Under the pieces are notes generated by a model. It was not told the DNA's origin. It worked only from the letters and a program-made list of their open reading frames with translations, and ran no database searches. A DNA stretch of 64,000 nucleotides from Acridotheres tristis (Eukaryota > Chordata > Aves > Passeriformes > Sturnidae): positions 26,522,646-26,586,645 of the forward strand of contig CM072919.1 of the NCBI GenBank assembly GCA_037013685.1. Direction: 5' to 3'. Position numbers and translations under genes: made by a program. Below, piece by piece: positions 1 to 12,016 of the stretch (the first letter of the stretch is position 1; every line of letters starts with the position of its first letter).

Positions 1-3000
1 GTGTTATCTGTCCTTGGCTTCACCCTAGGATATTAAGTCAAACCCCATAACATTTTAATAAAGATGAATTTTTGGTTTTTTTTTAATTATGCCTAAATAA
101 TGAATTGGCACATATCTAAATTTCAGAATACAGTTAAGGTGGACTATTTACTTACTGAGAGTACAGAAACACTGCTATCACTTCTTATTTTCAGATATGG
201 AAAGCAAAAAAACCAGAAAAAATCTCAGCATGTTTCTTAGCAGTCTTGCATCAAGTATACATGAGAGTAAAAGCTGATTCTCCCAAACCCATGCTTCGTG
301 AAAGGAAATACCTACTAACACTTTTCAGCTTGGCTGAAACATTTATTATTCCAAATTCCTCTCTGAAACATGCAGAGCTTTAAATAAAACTATGAGGCAG
401 TTTGAAGCAAGAGGCAGCTCCAATAAATTCAGCACAGTTGCTTCTACTTTAGCATCAAACAAGTTTCAATTTGGTAGCAAATTGTACTCTAACTGAATAT
501 TTACAAAGTTCTGAAGTCTCCTCTTAGTCAAATCCTTTCATAATTTCAGTAGGTACAGTAATATTGTGTGAGTGGGAAGCTGCTTGAATAAACACCAATT
601 TCATGTCCAAAGACTTTAACACCAGTATGAGCTATGAATGAATAAAACAGGCCAGCATCTATTCAGCATTGGATCAGTGCAACCAACAACAGAACTTGGC
701 TCTGCAGGCTTGGCTGGGGCCACACTTGCTATGAGTAGTCTGTGAATAGGAAGAGCTGCTGCAACCAAGATGTGCCAACAGAGCCAGAGCTGGGGCTGCT
801 ACACCACCTTTGCTCCAAAGGCTCCTGGACTCATGGAGAAAGCCACCTCACCGAGTGAGGACCTCAGGACTAACTTCCATGCTACAGACATTTCCAGCTC
901 TATAACCTGTTCTATAGAGCAAGATACTCAGCAAGTCACACCAAGAAAGAAAGACAGCAATGAAAAGGTTAAGTTTTAAAGATAAAGCCCCAGTAAGTTC
1001 ACAAGGCATGAATTTAGTTTGGAGATATTAACTTAGATTTCTAACAAGATAATAGTAAAAAGCTCAGATTTCTAACAAGGTAAGAATCACTGCTATATGC
1101 AGATATTTCTCAGCGACATCACAATCTGACTGCAAACAGAGCATATTAACTCAAAATTATATCTCTATAGCATATATAAAGAAAATTACACTTCCTAAAA
1201 TACACAATTTCACAGTATTTGCTATGTATGTAGAAAACTGTGTTTTTCAGGTCCTATAGTACAAGATAGCTGGTGGAAATGTTTAACCAAAACAATATAC
1301 TTTACAGTGTAAAGAATTGAGAAAGTGGAAGGGGGAGGAGAAGTGGTGTTAATATAATATATCTACAGGCATAGAAAAATTGAAAATTCAGAAAATGCAG
1401 TTTTCACAGGAAACAAAATTTTTATGGTCCTCACTGACAGAGAAATTAATTTCAAGCTCATGACGAGTCCATAGTTTTCATCTTCCACATATTTATGCTT
1501 ATCATATAAAGTCCTGCTGTGTAAAAGAACACATGTATCATACCACAGGTTTAAGCAGTCTCCTCAGTACATGGGACCACCTAAAATATAAGGAAAGAGT
1601 CATTGAATCAAATTTAAAATTCTACATTAAATCAGTGGAAGATTCCTCTGTTTGTGGTACCTGTGCCACTAATAGCTGGCTAAGTTAGCGTTCCCTACTC
1701 ATTGGTGGTTTCACATGCAGTTCTGTTTTAGGTTGTAGTTCAGTCACAGGAAGTCATTCTTCTGGCAGAACTGGAAGGAATTTCCCAGATATAAAGACAT
1801 TATTGATTACTACTTTAACTGGTACTTTTGGCCTGAGTTTAGCATCAGAAAGAGTCCAGCAACAGCCTTACACTGCACACAAACCAATGTTCACTCTCAA
1901 AACATCGTGGCAGGACTTACTGTTTCCATAAGAAATAATTTTCTCTGCTATTTCCAGGTAGGATTGGGCTTTGACTAGTTTTGACCAGCTCATTCCTTCT
2001 CAGCCAGGCTGGAGGTCATAAGATGTAGGACAGCTAGAGCTGAACATCATATTATCTGCTGCCAGCACTCAGGTACTCCTCTTATGGTTTACATAAATTA
2101 TGTAAGGAGCTGAAGGGAAATAAAACTGATCCTTGTGCAGAGTAAGTTTATAAGCCAGGCATCAACTAACAGAGATGCAGTTTCATAGGCAAGACAAAAG
2201 CATGAATAAATAGTCTAAAATGCTGCAGAATGACCTAACAGATTGAGAAGAGATTTAGTGGAGCAAGTGGGTAATGACCATGGACAACACAGTATTTATC
2301 AATGTTGACTTCTGATCTTGCTTTAAAACAACATAGTTAAAGATTGAAACTGAAATCTGGCCCTTGGCTTTCTCTGCACCAGTATATTTGGGAATGAAAG
2401 GTTTGATCCGGCATAGAAACTGTTCCAAATGTGACATACAATCTGTCTGGCCAGGGGGATGTGCACAGAGGAGAGGAGTGATTTGATTTGCTCCTTTATT
2501 TGGTGTTTGGTTCTCTGTATTTGGAAAAGTGGCTGTTTCTTTAAAGAAGATGTCTATTTCAATAGCATAGTTCGTAACACCAAAGACGCAATGAAAATGG
2601 GTTTTTAATTTTGGAATTTTGTATTTTTGTTTGGTTGGTTTTGGTGTGGATTTTTTTATTTGTTTGTTTGCTCGTTTGTTTTGGATGATGGAAAAAAACT
2701 CCATAAACCTACTATGACTTTGAGAGCTCGCTATGAACAACCTGACGTGATTGTCATTTGAATAACATTTCCACAGCTGTCATTTGAATATTGTCTTTGT
2801 TATTTTTTTGACACTTTCTGTAATTCTGAAGAGGTTTAGAAGTGCTTGACACCATTTTCTTTTATTTCTTGTTAGTGGACTCTCTTATTTTAGTATCTTC
2901 CCAATCTAAAAGAAACATTGAATGTGACAGTCTAAAAATGTCTGTAATGTATAACAATTACATAACTGATGCTGACAATACACTACTAAAGCTTTCTTAA

Positions 3001-6000
3001 CATAACACCTTTTCTCCTAAAGCTTTTAAAAATTATTTTGACATATACAAAGTCATACATGCATAGTACTTGTGCATTCTATTGAGCCTTTAGAAGTATA
3101 GGAATTATCATACTTTATCAAACAATGATCTAAGACAATACTTACTCGCCAAAAATGGCAAGCACTGTACTTTTTATTTGCAAATAAAGAAAAATTTCAA
3201 CAGCTTACAGACTTCTTCAAGGGCTGAAAGAAAAAGTTTTAACATCTTTTCCCAAATGCAGCACTTATCAGCCTTCAAAAAATCCCTGCTTCTGCGGATT
3301 CCAAACATTTCCAGTCTGGTCAGACTACTGTCATTACACAGAATAGAAAGAACTTCTGTAATATGTGCAAGTTCTTCTAAAACTCAAAAGATTTACAAGA
3401 AGAATTATGTAGCTTCCCACCCCCTCAGTATTCCTTCTCTCTAGTCTTATCACAGTAATGTGTGCAGTGTCCTGGAGAGTTACAAAAACCATGTTACACA
3501 AACCATGATGTAATGCAGTACCAAGTGAGGCACCAAGGTATCATACAGTGCTTTTAAGGACATTTCTTAATTTCATTTGTTTTTAATTTCTGTTTCTGTG
3601 TCTGTTAGTACTTATCTTCCTCATGATTATCTATTGTTGTTCTTGTAAATGATTTTAATAAAAATGCTGAAATATCATGCATAACAGACAGCAGCATGAT
3701 TCTCTATCTCACATAAGGTAAATTGCTTACTTTGTTTAGCTAAAATGTCTGCATTTACGAATCGGTAGACATTTGGAAAGATAACAGGAGAATAAACATT
3801 ACATTAATTTCAATTTGTTGTAGTTAACAAGGCAATTATTTTTGTACTTTCCTGATTCCCTATGTAATTCTAATCTTTGCTTATAATCCCTAATTTGTGA
3901 ATATAGGGGTTTTAACCTATCCTTTATTTCTTATTTTTACTGCATTGAAAATTGTGCTGTCCCTGCTGTTGTTACATGAACATTTTCCAAGTGTTTCTAC
4001 ATCCTGTCTGTTAATTGAACTTACTATCATGTTTCATACTCCTTAATCACCCAATACCTCTTTGTACAGTCGTTCCTTGCCCACCTGCCAAGAAAGTTAA
4101 TGTGTTCTGACACGTCAGCTATCTCCCTGCAATGCAGTGGCAACCAACCAGGGGCCTGGGGGACCCAGGATCTTGTTGTTGTCACCAGCATTAACGGCAT
4201 AGAGAGAGACATTTGATGGTTTTTCACTGTGTCCTATTAGCAGCAGCAGCCTTGAAGTTTTTTATTTCATCTGAGAATCTTGCAATAACTGCAGGTGTTT
4301 GGAGATTTATTCTTCATTTGCACACATGTCCCTCTATAAGTAGTGTTCCTTCAGAAATACCTCATTTTTTTCATGTCATGTGAATGTTTTCTTTCTTGAC
4401 AAAGAGAGTGTGCACCTTAAGACCAGACATATTTTACACAGGCAAGCTCTGAGTAAGGGGGAAGTGGTATAATGAATAGGCAAAAGTTATTAGAATAAAC
4501 TGTGCATTTATAGTTTTGTAATGTATAATATACCTTATTACATGTTTAATGTGTATTATATATATTCTTGTGCAGTGTAGTTCTAGTCCAGTTAAGTGCT
4601 TTCTGCCAGGTGCCTCTGCTCTATTGGATACATTTTGCATGGCAGGTATTATGCAAAATATTGCATAGCAGCCACCTCACAATAGCACGAAGTGCAGAAT
4701 AGGCTGCTAAACATGCCCATGCAGCAGAATAAACTTCTTGCACAGAGTAAGCTTTCTGCTATCACAGCTTGACTGCTGCCAGTACCCAAAATACTTCATT
4801 TAAAACTGGCTTGCGTCTTTATGCTACGCTGCGTCCTAGTGAGCTTTTTACATTTTCCTGTTCCTGGGATTTAAACTAAAGATACCAGTGAGAACATTTA
4901 CAGTTTGTCAGATGCAAGTGGCCATCCTGGAGAACTGAGATTTAAAGGAATATTAGCTCCTCGGTCTTGCTTATTTGTGTCCAACCTGTGCATTTATCAA
5001 CCCATGAGTCAGCTATGGCTGGAGTTACCAACACCTTTAATAGTTGAGATATTGTTAATAGTTGAATTATTTAAGTATTTTCTAGTTTTATGCTGTACTG
5101 ACACACAGTAAAAATAGCATGGGGTGGTGTATGTGCCAAGAACTCAACTTATACCAGCAAATTTATACCAGCATTTATTAGTTTCAAATATATCATATGA
5201 GAGCCCATCTGTGGGCATCCGTTCACAAGTACAAAGGGTTCAGAGTTTTTGTATCAATGTATCTACAAGTTTTCTCTTGGTCTCAGTCATAGCCATATCT
5301 TATCACAGTAGGCATCATAAAAATAATTTTGGAAATAAGACACAAAATGTTGATTAGCTAATTTATGTCTCTCATACAAATATTTATATATTCAATATAT
5401 CTTACCATAAATGTATAAAACAAAACAAACATTCAAAACAATGCCACTTTCTGTATTAGCTCAGCCAACACAATAAGATTTTCTTAATATCAGAATTGTT
5501 GCTAAATAAGCATTCTGACACAGATTCTAATTCAAAAAAGTACATAACCACATGTTTAATCCTCAGCATTTGAATTACTACTTTCTCAGATCAAGACTTG
5601 CTAAATCTGCCTGCTTTATATAAGGGATAGAGCTGGGGCCATTTTTTCCCTCTTGGGATTGGCCTATGAACTGGATGGCAAAATTAACTGTATAAATTAA
5701 AGTCGTGCTAATGGCTTTATAAGAGAAAGAGATGTTCTAAATGAAAGGGAAGCATTAACAGTAATTTCTGCTTTTGGAGATTGTTTTGTTATCTGAAGTA
5801 ACTATCTTATTTGCTTTGCACTGGCCTGTAAATGCATCATGAGAAAAATAGGGGTAAGCAATCTGTAAGCTCTTTTATTCTCTTCAAACTATACCTTAGC
5901 ATTAAAAAAAATCTGCCCTTTAGTATGTGTATTTTCAAAAACTTAATTCTAGTCTCATCTATTTCAAAAACTAGGCCAGCAATAGGCACTTTGAATATTC

Positions 6001-6331
6001 CTGGCCTGATTGTTTGTGTTTAAGCATGTTTTTTCCCAACTATCTGAAAATAAATGTATTTTGAGATATCAATTTTAAAGCTAGCTATGCTGAAAGCAAT
6101 TTTATTTTTTTGTAATAAAAAAAATAGGAGTTAACTAATGTATACAATTTTCAAAGTATTTGGACTATCTATGATGCAAATAGGTAGAAGTTATTCTGTA
6201 TGGTTTTTATATTGACTTGGTGTAGTTATTATTTACAAACAAAGCAGGGGGGGAAAAGGAACTCAGGAGTACTGTCATGGAGTAAGTGCACATTCTGTGA
6301 TGGAAAAGATGCTTTCTTTATCAAGAGAAAA
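1..6331. other. Gene-free upstream flank of RORB
   Basis: AT-rich DNA with no exon I can support. The longest open frame (about 160 codons, minus strand, 2255-2740) starts at TTG, runs through a T/G-rich low-complexity tract and has no recognisable domain, so I treat it as chance. Small structures include a short direct duplication of AGATTTCTAACAAG (about 1034-1048 and 1066-1080) and a T/G-rich tract at 2600-2685. In birds the RORB neighbour on this side is expected to be ANXA1, far away; nothing of it is visible. Confidence 0.6.
2600..2685 (+). repeat. T/G-rich low-complexity tract
   Basis: About 85 bases composed almost entirely of T and G on the + strand (TTTGGTTGG, TTTGTTTG units). It creates part of the spurious minus-strand open frame in this area. 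Similar tracts recur at 10920, 13440, 18900, 22600 and 56430. Confidence 0.6.
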
Positions 6332-6463
6332 GAAGGATTCCAGGAAGGATTCCAGGAAGGAAGGAAGGATTCCAGGAAGGAAGGATTCCAGGAAGGATTC
6401 CAGGAAGGAAGGATTCCAGGAAGGAAGGAAGGAAGGATTCTAGGAAGGATTCCAGGAAGGAAG
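6332..6463. repeat. GGATTCCAGGAA / GGAA minisatellite
   Basis: Eight copies of GGATTCYAGGAA separated by zero to four extra GGAA units, about 130 bp in all. One copy carries ATTCT instead of ATTCC. The purine strand is read through by an open frame at 6200-6583 that only translates the repeat (GFQE/GRI-like periods) and is not a gene. Densely spaced GGAA cores are ETS-type recognition sequences. Variable spacer number suggests a length-polymorphic locus. Confidence 0.9.
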
Positions 6464-9330
6464 TTATGGATTACTCAGTCAATAGGCATCATAGTTCCTA
6501 TGAAGTCCAAAATGTTAGATCCTCTAAATTTTTCTGTTTCATTTTCCTGTTATCCATTATATCCAAGGGTCCAGTTTCAGTGATACTCTGTTTTGAAACA
6601 AATACACAATCTTTCTGTTTGTCTTTATTTTACCTCTTTTAGAAGAGAATTACTAACATGCATATGCTTTTACATGCTACTCATAGCAAAGGATCAATTT
6701 TAAAAAAATGTGTAAACAGCAGTGATATACTAAAAACTATGATTTTCTAAACAGATACTAGCTCAGAAATAATAGTGATCTGTTTTGCATACAATGACAA
6801 AGAATTTAGAATAAAGGTATGGAACTTCTTTGATTTTAAAATGTAAAATTAATTAATTTCCTGATGAATAAAATAACTGTATTTTGGGTCTTCATTTTTC
6901 CAGTGAAACAGTATTAAAAATCTGAAAAATCAGACTGTTTCCATGAGACCAAATGAATGGTTAGCTGGAGGGTCAGTATCCATTTAAAGTGAAAAGGTTT
7001 TGCATGTAATACATCCTCACATTTAAACTTTAAACTGTTTCATGAGAGCAATACATATTTGAAGATACTCAGTCTCATTCCCAGGCTACAGTGTGTAATG
7101 CCTCAGAGGCTGCCAGGTGGATTTGAAGCACTGATCTGAAGGCAGGTCTTCTGCCTCACGCTTCTTTCCTACAACACTTTATTTTGCCCACATATTCCTT
7201 CCAACTCTTATCTTTCTATCTCCTTCATTGAAGCCCATTCTTGATCTTGGATTGCCTCAAAACAACTTAGGAACCGTTGGACCTTCCAAGGATGGAGAAC
7301 GTGGACACAGATCCTGGAAGGTCAATGCCTCTTTTTGCTGCAGGAAGACAGTCTTTCACTGCTGCCTCCTCTCCCATCAATATTCGAATATCCTGTAGTT
7401 TCTCCAGAGCAAACTCCAGGTTATTTGGGCATAGGTATTACTGTCAAATTTAGCTCCTTCCTTGGCTAGGTTCCAGAATCCAAAATATAATCTCAAAGTT
7501 TTGGTGTTCGAGGTTTAATGCAGCAATTATATCCTTAATAGACAATTTTTTCAGGTGCTGAACATTTTGTCGGGGGATAACATGGTGATGGTATCTAGTA
7601 TCTCAGCTAGTATCCACTCCTGTTTCAAGATATGTTTAATTGGGACATTTTATAACATGATCCAGTGATTGACACTGCATGTAAAGGTGGGGAAGTCACA
7701 ATAAAATTTCTGCCATTAAGGCGAGGAAGAACATACAGAATGAAATAGATGTCATGAAGTATTTACAGGAGTTGAGACTCCTTATTTGTGGCTAGGGATT
7801 GCTTTTCATTTGACAAGACAGAGGAAAAAGTCAAGCATGGTTTTTCATCTTATTTTTCCAAGTTTCTGGATATCCATGTCAGAATACATTACATTGTTAG
7901 CTTCTAAAACTAAATTGGCATAATTAAAGATTTTTTGATTGCTAAATGATGTTTCTTATTGTGTCAGGATTTTCTAGGGCTGCTTTTAAAATAATTTTAC
8001 TAGTTTCGAAGAAAATGCAGACTTCTGAATTAAATAATATTCTGTGGAAACAGTTTGAAATTGCATAATGGTTGCAGTTCTTTATAGGAGACAAAGATAA
8101 TATAGTGCATATGCATGTTTTCAGATTGCAGGTGGCATAATGAGATAGGAAGAATTTCAGAAAGTTAATCTAAAATGAAGAAAGCATGCGAGAAGCTCAT
8201 ATTCCTGAATCTGTCAATAACTGTGCAAAAGTCATAAAATGAAAAATTAGAAAATCTTTCTTATTACTTACATGAAGTTAGGAATGTCTGGAAATGAAGC
8301 TGGGGACACATGAGATGAAGAAAATTGTGACCAATGCTACTCCTATTGAATCTAAGAAATAAATTTTGACTATGAAGTGGCTTCATTCATGCCACAGAAA
8401 TTAGCCATTGATATCCAGGGGAATGAAATGGGACCTGACTGATACAGTTTGTTTTGTCTATTCATTCAGTACTTTTTAATGAAGCAACTAAATTAGGCAT
8501 AACTCGCTAATAAACATATTGCAAATTATTAAAATTATAAATGTGGCCTTAAATACTGTCTTACTAGACAGCCTTGGAAAGGTGCTAATGCAAGTGAATA
8601 TTCTGAAAAGCAATTCCTCACTGTTATTTTGCAGTGAAAATATAATACCAGTAATATAGTTCTTTTGCCATAAAATATTTGTTTATCTTTTGAAGCACAA
8701 CAAATTATTTGTTGTATTTTAACACTATTCGTCTGATGTTTTCTCAACTTTTTCTCTGAAGCACTCACCTAAAATGAGAAAAATCTGAAAAGGCCTTCTT
8801 TGAAACTAAGGATAACTAACATCTTTCAATAATAGTACTAAATAGGCTAAATTGTACTACTTATTTTATATAACTATAGAAGATATTTGTTCAGTTTTAA
8901 AATATTCTTTAAATTTCTGTATGACTTCAGATCATGTGGCTTTCTTATATGTTGTTTACCTGCTTCAACAAATAAGTTTCAAGCAGCCCTGTATTTTTTA
9001 AAGAAAGTATTTTTAATTTTTCTGGCTCTAACTGAAGTTCACACATGTTTATAACATGTCTAATTCTTTCACCACCATTACTCGTACATATCACACAGTA
9101 TTTAATCTTAAATATTAGAAAAAAAAATAAAATGTAACAACTTGCTCTTGCTAGTGAAGAACCTCAGACCTCAATTGTCATTGTACATACACTATATTTG
9201 AACAAGAAATATGAATAAACTAATAGTCTGCCAGGGCTTCTGAAAATGGATAAATAAAAATTGCCTCTCCATATGGTAGTGAGAAATGTAAATTAATTCC
9301 AGGGGCCAAATTATGTGGGTTTTGTAGGGA
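6464..9330. other. Gene-free flank between the two tandem arrays
   Basis: AT-rich sequence with no supported gene. The only notable content is the protein-like minus-strand remnant at 7267-7557, described separately. The 77-codon minus frame at 8535-8768 has no recognisable feature. Confidence 0.55.
7267..7557 (-). pseudogene. Decayed protein-like remnant, family not recognised
   Basis: On the minus strand three short frames join end to end in register with single-base shifts. The first reads ...LSIKDIIAALNLEHQNFE, the second FWNLAKEGAKFDSNTYAQ, the third begins NNLEFALEKLQDIRILMGEE and ends at a TAA (+ strand 7267-7269). Each frame ends just after the next becomes protein-like, as expected for a coding sequence with two frameshifts. 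I see no introns, start codon or clear poly(A) tail, and do not recognise the family. A processed pseudogene or the core of a degenerate transposable element would both fit. Chance is the main alternative, since any AT-rich window offers many short open segments. Confidence 0.3.
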
Positions 9331-9404
9331 AGAATAGAATAGAATAGAATAGAATAGAATAGAATAGAATAGAATAGAATAGAATAGAATAGAATAGAAT
9401 AGAA
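9331..9404. repeat. (AGAAT)n pentanucleotide microsatellite
   Basis: About 14 uninterrupted copies of AGAAT (TTCTA on the other strand). Such arrays are common in bird genomes. The two overlapping minus-strand open frames here only translate the repeat (SILFY periods) and are rejected. Confidence 0.95.
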
Positions 9405-11170
9405 ATAAAGGAAGAAAAAGAAACAAAGGCGGGAAAAAAGAAAAAAGCTTTTTATCAAAATCAAGCTAAGAAAGAATAATGAGATTTTTTTTCTCCATTG
9501 TCAAAAGCATCATACAAATCACACATAAAGATGACCCAGAACCCATTTTAATAGTGTAAGGTATTTTGAATGAACAGCATAGCAAGTAGATAGCTTGTTA
9601 TTTACCTAATAAAGTTTTGATTTGTGTTAGAATGCAGCTTGAAAACAACTAAATCTAAAAATCATTTTGGCATAACCAAGAACAAGATGTCTTGACAATA
9701 TGAAAAAAGAATGCATACCTCCTCTTGAAATTCACCTGTCTTTTGCTCCTGCTGCTAGATGAATTTCCAGTAGGGGAAAAAAAAATGTTCTGATTCCAAT
9801 ACAACGAGTAGGTGGGACCTCTGCTCTATCTCCTAGTTGCTTTTGTAAGAGCCATAAACAGTATTCACTAAATTCTATATTAGATACCAGGTAAATTACA
9901 ATTATGATGAGACAAGACTTCCTAACATGCTTTGCAAAGTGATGTGTAAGAGCTGTTTTATTGCAATTACCTCAGAAACTTTTGAACATGAGGAACAGAT
10001 TGAAGAGATGGTTTGTGGGAAAATCCATAGAAGAGAATCCTGGAGGCAAGCCTAACTGCCACCAACCACATCTGCTAAAATCCCAATTAAAAAGAAAACA
10101 TGCCACTGTAAATTCCATGTTTTGTGAAGTGAAAAGATGGAGAGCACATAACTGTTACTGAAAGGTGTGCTGATATAAGTAGACTAAAAGCCTAACTACT
10201 AACAATTAAATTGGTAAAAGTTTCTGGATGAGATCCCACGTGAGAATTAACAACTTTGCATGCAGTATATAAATTGCATAAATACAATGTGATTCAAATC
10301 CTATCTAGTATCTCAGGAAATAAGAATTTTTAATTTCTTTTTAACTGACCTTATCTTCACTACAGTGAATGCAGTAAAAATTCACCATGGTCAAGTAAAT
10401 CTAGACTTTTTCAATACTGGCAAAGTTGATTCTTCCACGTCTTTGTCAGTTGCAATTCGAACAGGTGTTTTTAAAGAGGCTAACCACAAGAACTGCTTCA
10501 TCTAAGCCCTGTAAACTTGTTTCTCAAGAATAAAGCTTTTGCACTAACACTTTGTATCTTTCGTATAATAAATCGTAAAACAGCAAAATAGATCATACCT
10601 ATGATTTCCTGTAAAACATACCTAATAGAACTTTATCTGATAATTCATGTAGTATCGAATATATCCATTTTGGTTCGTCCGCATTTAATTTAACAATATC
10701 AAATATACATTCCATTTTGATTTATGAGGTGAGTATAGTAAGTTTGAACGGATACATTTTAGTTAAATCAGAGGCTTTTTTTTCCATTTAGGCTTGGAGC
10801 TCGGAACTGCGAACCTTGATAACAGGGTCTTGTTTCTAAGATGTCTTACTGAGATCCGGTGGTGTTCCATGATTTATCATAGAGGAAAAAACTAAAATAA
10901 AATAGTAATTGAAAAGATCTCGTAGTCTTTTTGTCTGTTTGGGTGGTTTTTGTTGCCTTTTTTATTTTGTTTGTTTAGGGGTTGTTTGTTTGGGTTTTTG
11001 GTTTTTTTTCCGGGGACATACATCAGTTTGTCCACCAGTTAATCAGAGGGAGAGTTGCGAGTCGTGAAAAATCCTGCTGGCCGCAGAATACACCGGTTTC
11101 TGCAGAACCTTCTGCTAGTCTTACACCGGAAAACAAATTGCTTTCGACGTCCAGACTCACTCTCTAATGA
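9405..11170. other. Promoter-distal flank of RORB
   Basis: No exon supported. It contains a CACGTG E-box (10237-10242), about 1.4 kb before the predicted start site, and a T/G-rich tract (10920-11013) immediately before the CpG island. A divergent antisense transcript (RORB-AS1 in human) might start at the island and run left across this stretch, but no splice site or exon of it can be identified here. Confidence 0.45.
10920..11013 (+). repeat. T/G-rich tract bordering the CpG island
   Basis: About 95 bases of mostly T and G on the + strand, with TTTGTTTG and GGGTTTTTGG units, ending in CCGGGG. It marks the sharp transition from AT-rich flank to the GC-rich island. Confidence 0.6.
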
Positions 11171-11447
11171 GAAAATGACTCACCACCAAACTTTCCCATT
11201 CCCGTCGGAAAATGCAGTTTCCCGATGGTGGTCACACCGTGGTGACCGAGCGCTTCTCCCCGGAGACGCCGCCTCCTCACTAACGACGCCACCCGGGGCG
11301 ATTCCCGGCGCCCGCTGCCTTTCTCCCCAGCCTCGGCGCGCAGTCCCATCCCCGCACCACCCTGGCCAGCCTCGCCTGCCGGGCAGAACCCTCGGCGTTG
11401 CCAGCCGAGCACAAGTTGCGGCGCGGAGCCCGCGGAGCCCACACGCC

Positions 11448-11471
11448 GGGCCGGGCCGGGCCGGGCCGGGG
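11448..11471 (+). promoter_or_regulatory. Canonical G-quadruplex motif upstream of the RORB TATA box
   Basis: Five runs of three or more G on the + strand, each separated by CC only (G3 N2 repeated, last run G4). This satisfies the standard G3+N1-7 quadruplex rule with very short loops, and the complementary strand could form an i-motif. It lies about 105 bp before the TATA box. The loop C residues can also pair with the G runs, so hairpins compete. Confidence 0.7.
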
Positions 11472-11518
11472 CGGCACACGGGGCCCTCCGCGGCGGCGGA
11501 GCCGGGAGGGCGGCGGCG

Positions 11519-11523
11519 ATTGG
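11519..11523 (-). promoter_or_regulatory. Inverted CCAAT box
   Basis: ATTGG (CCAAT on the minus strand) in the context GCGATTGGCGG, 57 bp before the TATA box. This spacing is typical of NF-Y sites. Confidence 0.5.
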
Positions 11524-11539
11524 CGGCGGAGCTGACAGC

Positions 11540-11573
11540 GGGCGGGGCGGCGGCGCCGGCACCGCCCACCCCC
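11540..11573 (+). promoter_or_regulatory. GC boxes and CACC box
   Basis: GGGCGGGGCGG at 11540-11550 contains overlapping SP/KLF GC-box sites. CACCGCCCACCCCC at 11560-11573 is a CACC-type element abutting the TATA box. Confidence 0.55.
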
Positions 11574-11575
11574 GC

Positions 11576-11581
11576 TATAAG
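11576..11581 (+). promoter_or_regulatory. RORB: TATA box of the RORB promoter
   Basis: CGCTATAAGCC, a good TATA-like element set in otherwise GC-rich sequence. It lies 34 bp before the initiator A at 11610 and 24 bp before an alternative A at 11600. The combination of a TATA box and a CpG island is uncommon and suggests a tightly regulated gene. Confidence 0.6.
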
Positions 11582-11607
11582 CCGCTTTGCCGCTTTCTCA
11601 CTGGGTC

Positions 11608-11614
11608 TCATTTT
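11608..11614 (+). promoter_or_regulatory. RORB: Initiator element and likely transcription start
   Basis: TCATTTT fits the initiator consensus YYANWYY, with the A at 11610 within the usual distance of the TATA box. The exact start is inferred; starts within about 11600-11615 are all reasonable. Confidence 0.45.
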
Positions 11615-11683
11615 CGCTCCGTGCGTTGCTGTGGCTGCGCAGTGGAAATCCGCACCGGGGAGCTGCTGAGGGGCGCCGTTGTC

Positions 11684-11689
11684 ATGTGA
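11684..11689 (+). other. uORF1: start-stop element in the RORB leader
   Basis: ATG followed immediately by TGA, context TGTCATGTGAAAG. Minimal start-stop uORFs stall initiating ribosomes and usually lower translation of the downstream frame. About 75 bases from the predicted transcript start. Confidence 0.6.
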
Positions 11690-11697
11690 AAGCGCAC

Positions 11698-11769
11698 ATG
11701 CTCTGCCATCCACGCGGCACCCCCCTCTCTTCTGCCTCCGCGTGTTTTTCCCGTGTTTTCCTAACGTAA
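11698..11769 (+). other. uORF2 in the RORB leader (23 codons plus stop)
   Basis: Begins ATGCTCTGCCATCC and ends at TAA 11767-11769, only nine bases after uORF1. Predicted peptide starts MLCHPRGTPLSS and ends FSRVFLT. Its start context (CGCACATGC) is moderate. No known peptide function recognised. Confidence 0.55.
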
Positions 11770-11922
11770 CTCCTTTCCTCCTCCTCCCTGCTCAGCCCCT
11801 CGCCGCCGCCCGGCCGCTCAGGCGCCCCCCGCAGAGGCTCCGCCGCGGGGCGGCCGCCCCAAGCAGCACGCCCGGCGGCGGGGAGCCCGCGGAGCCGCGC
11901 CCCGCGGAGCCGCCGCGGAGGA

Positions 11923-11976
11923 ATGGTTTTCCCGGCGGAGCGGAGCTGCGGCGGCTGCCACCTTCGCGGGTGTTGA
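11923..11976 (+). other. uORF3 in the RORB leader (17 codons plus stop)
   Basis: ATGGTTTTCC, with G at +4 and G at -3 (GGAATGG), the best initiation context among the upstream AUGs. It encodes MVFPAERSCGGCHLRGC and stops at TGA 11974-11976, leaving 69 bases before the RORB start. Confidence 0.55.
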
Positions 11977-12016
11977 GACGGGATTTGTGCGGTGCGGTTC
12001 CTGGGCTCCTAGCTTC

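Noticed and set aside
2255..2740. 161-codon minus frame
   Set aside because: It starts at TTG, crosses a T/G low-complexity tract and shows no motif.
6200..6583. 127-codon + frame with GFQE repeats
   Set aside because: Direct translation of the GGAA-type minisatellite.
9192..9464. Two minus-strand frames of 68 and 90 codons with SILFY repeats
   Set aside because: Direct translation of the AGAAT microsatellite.
11055..11713. Open frames of 204 (+) and 177 (-) codons over the promoter
   Set aside because: They run across the TATA, CCAAT and GC boxes and translate GC-rich repeats (Pro/Ala/Gly/Arg); they start before the predicted transcription start.
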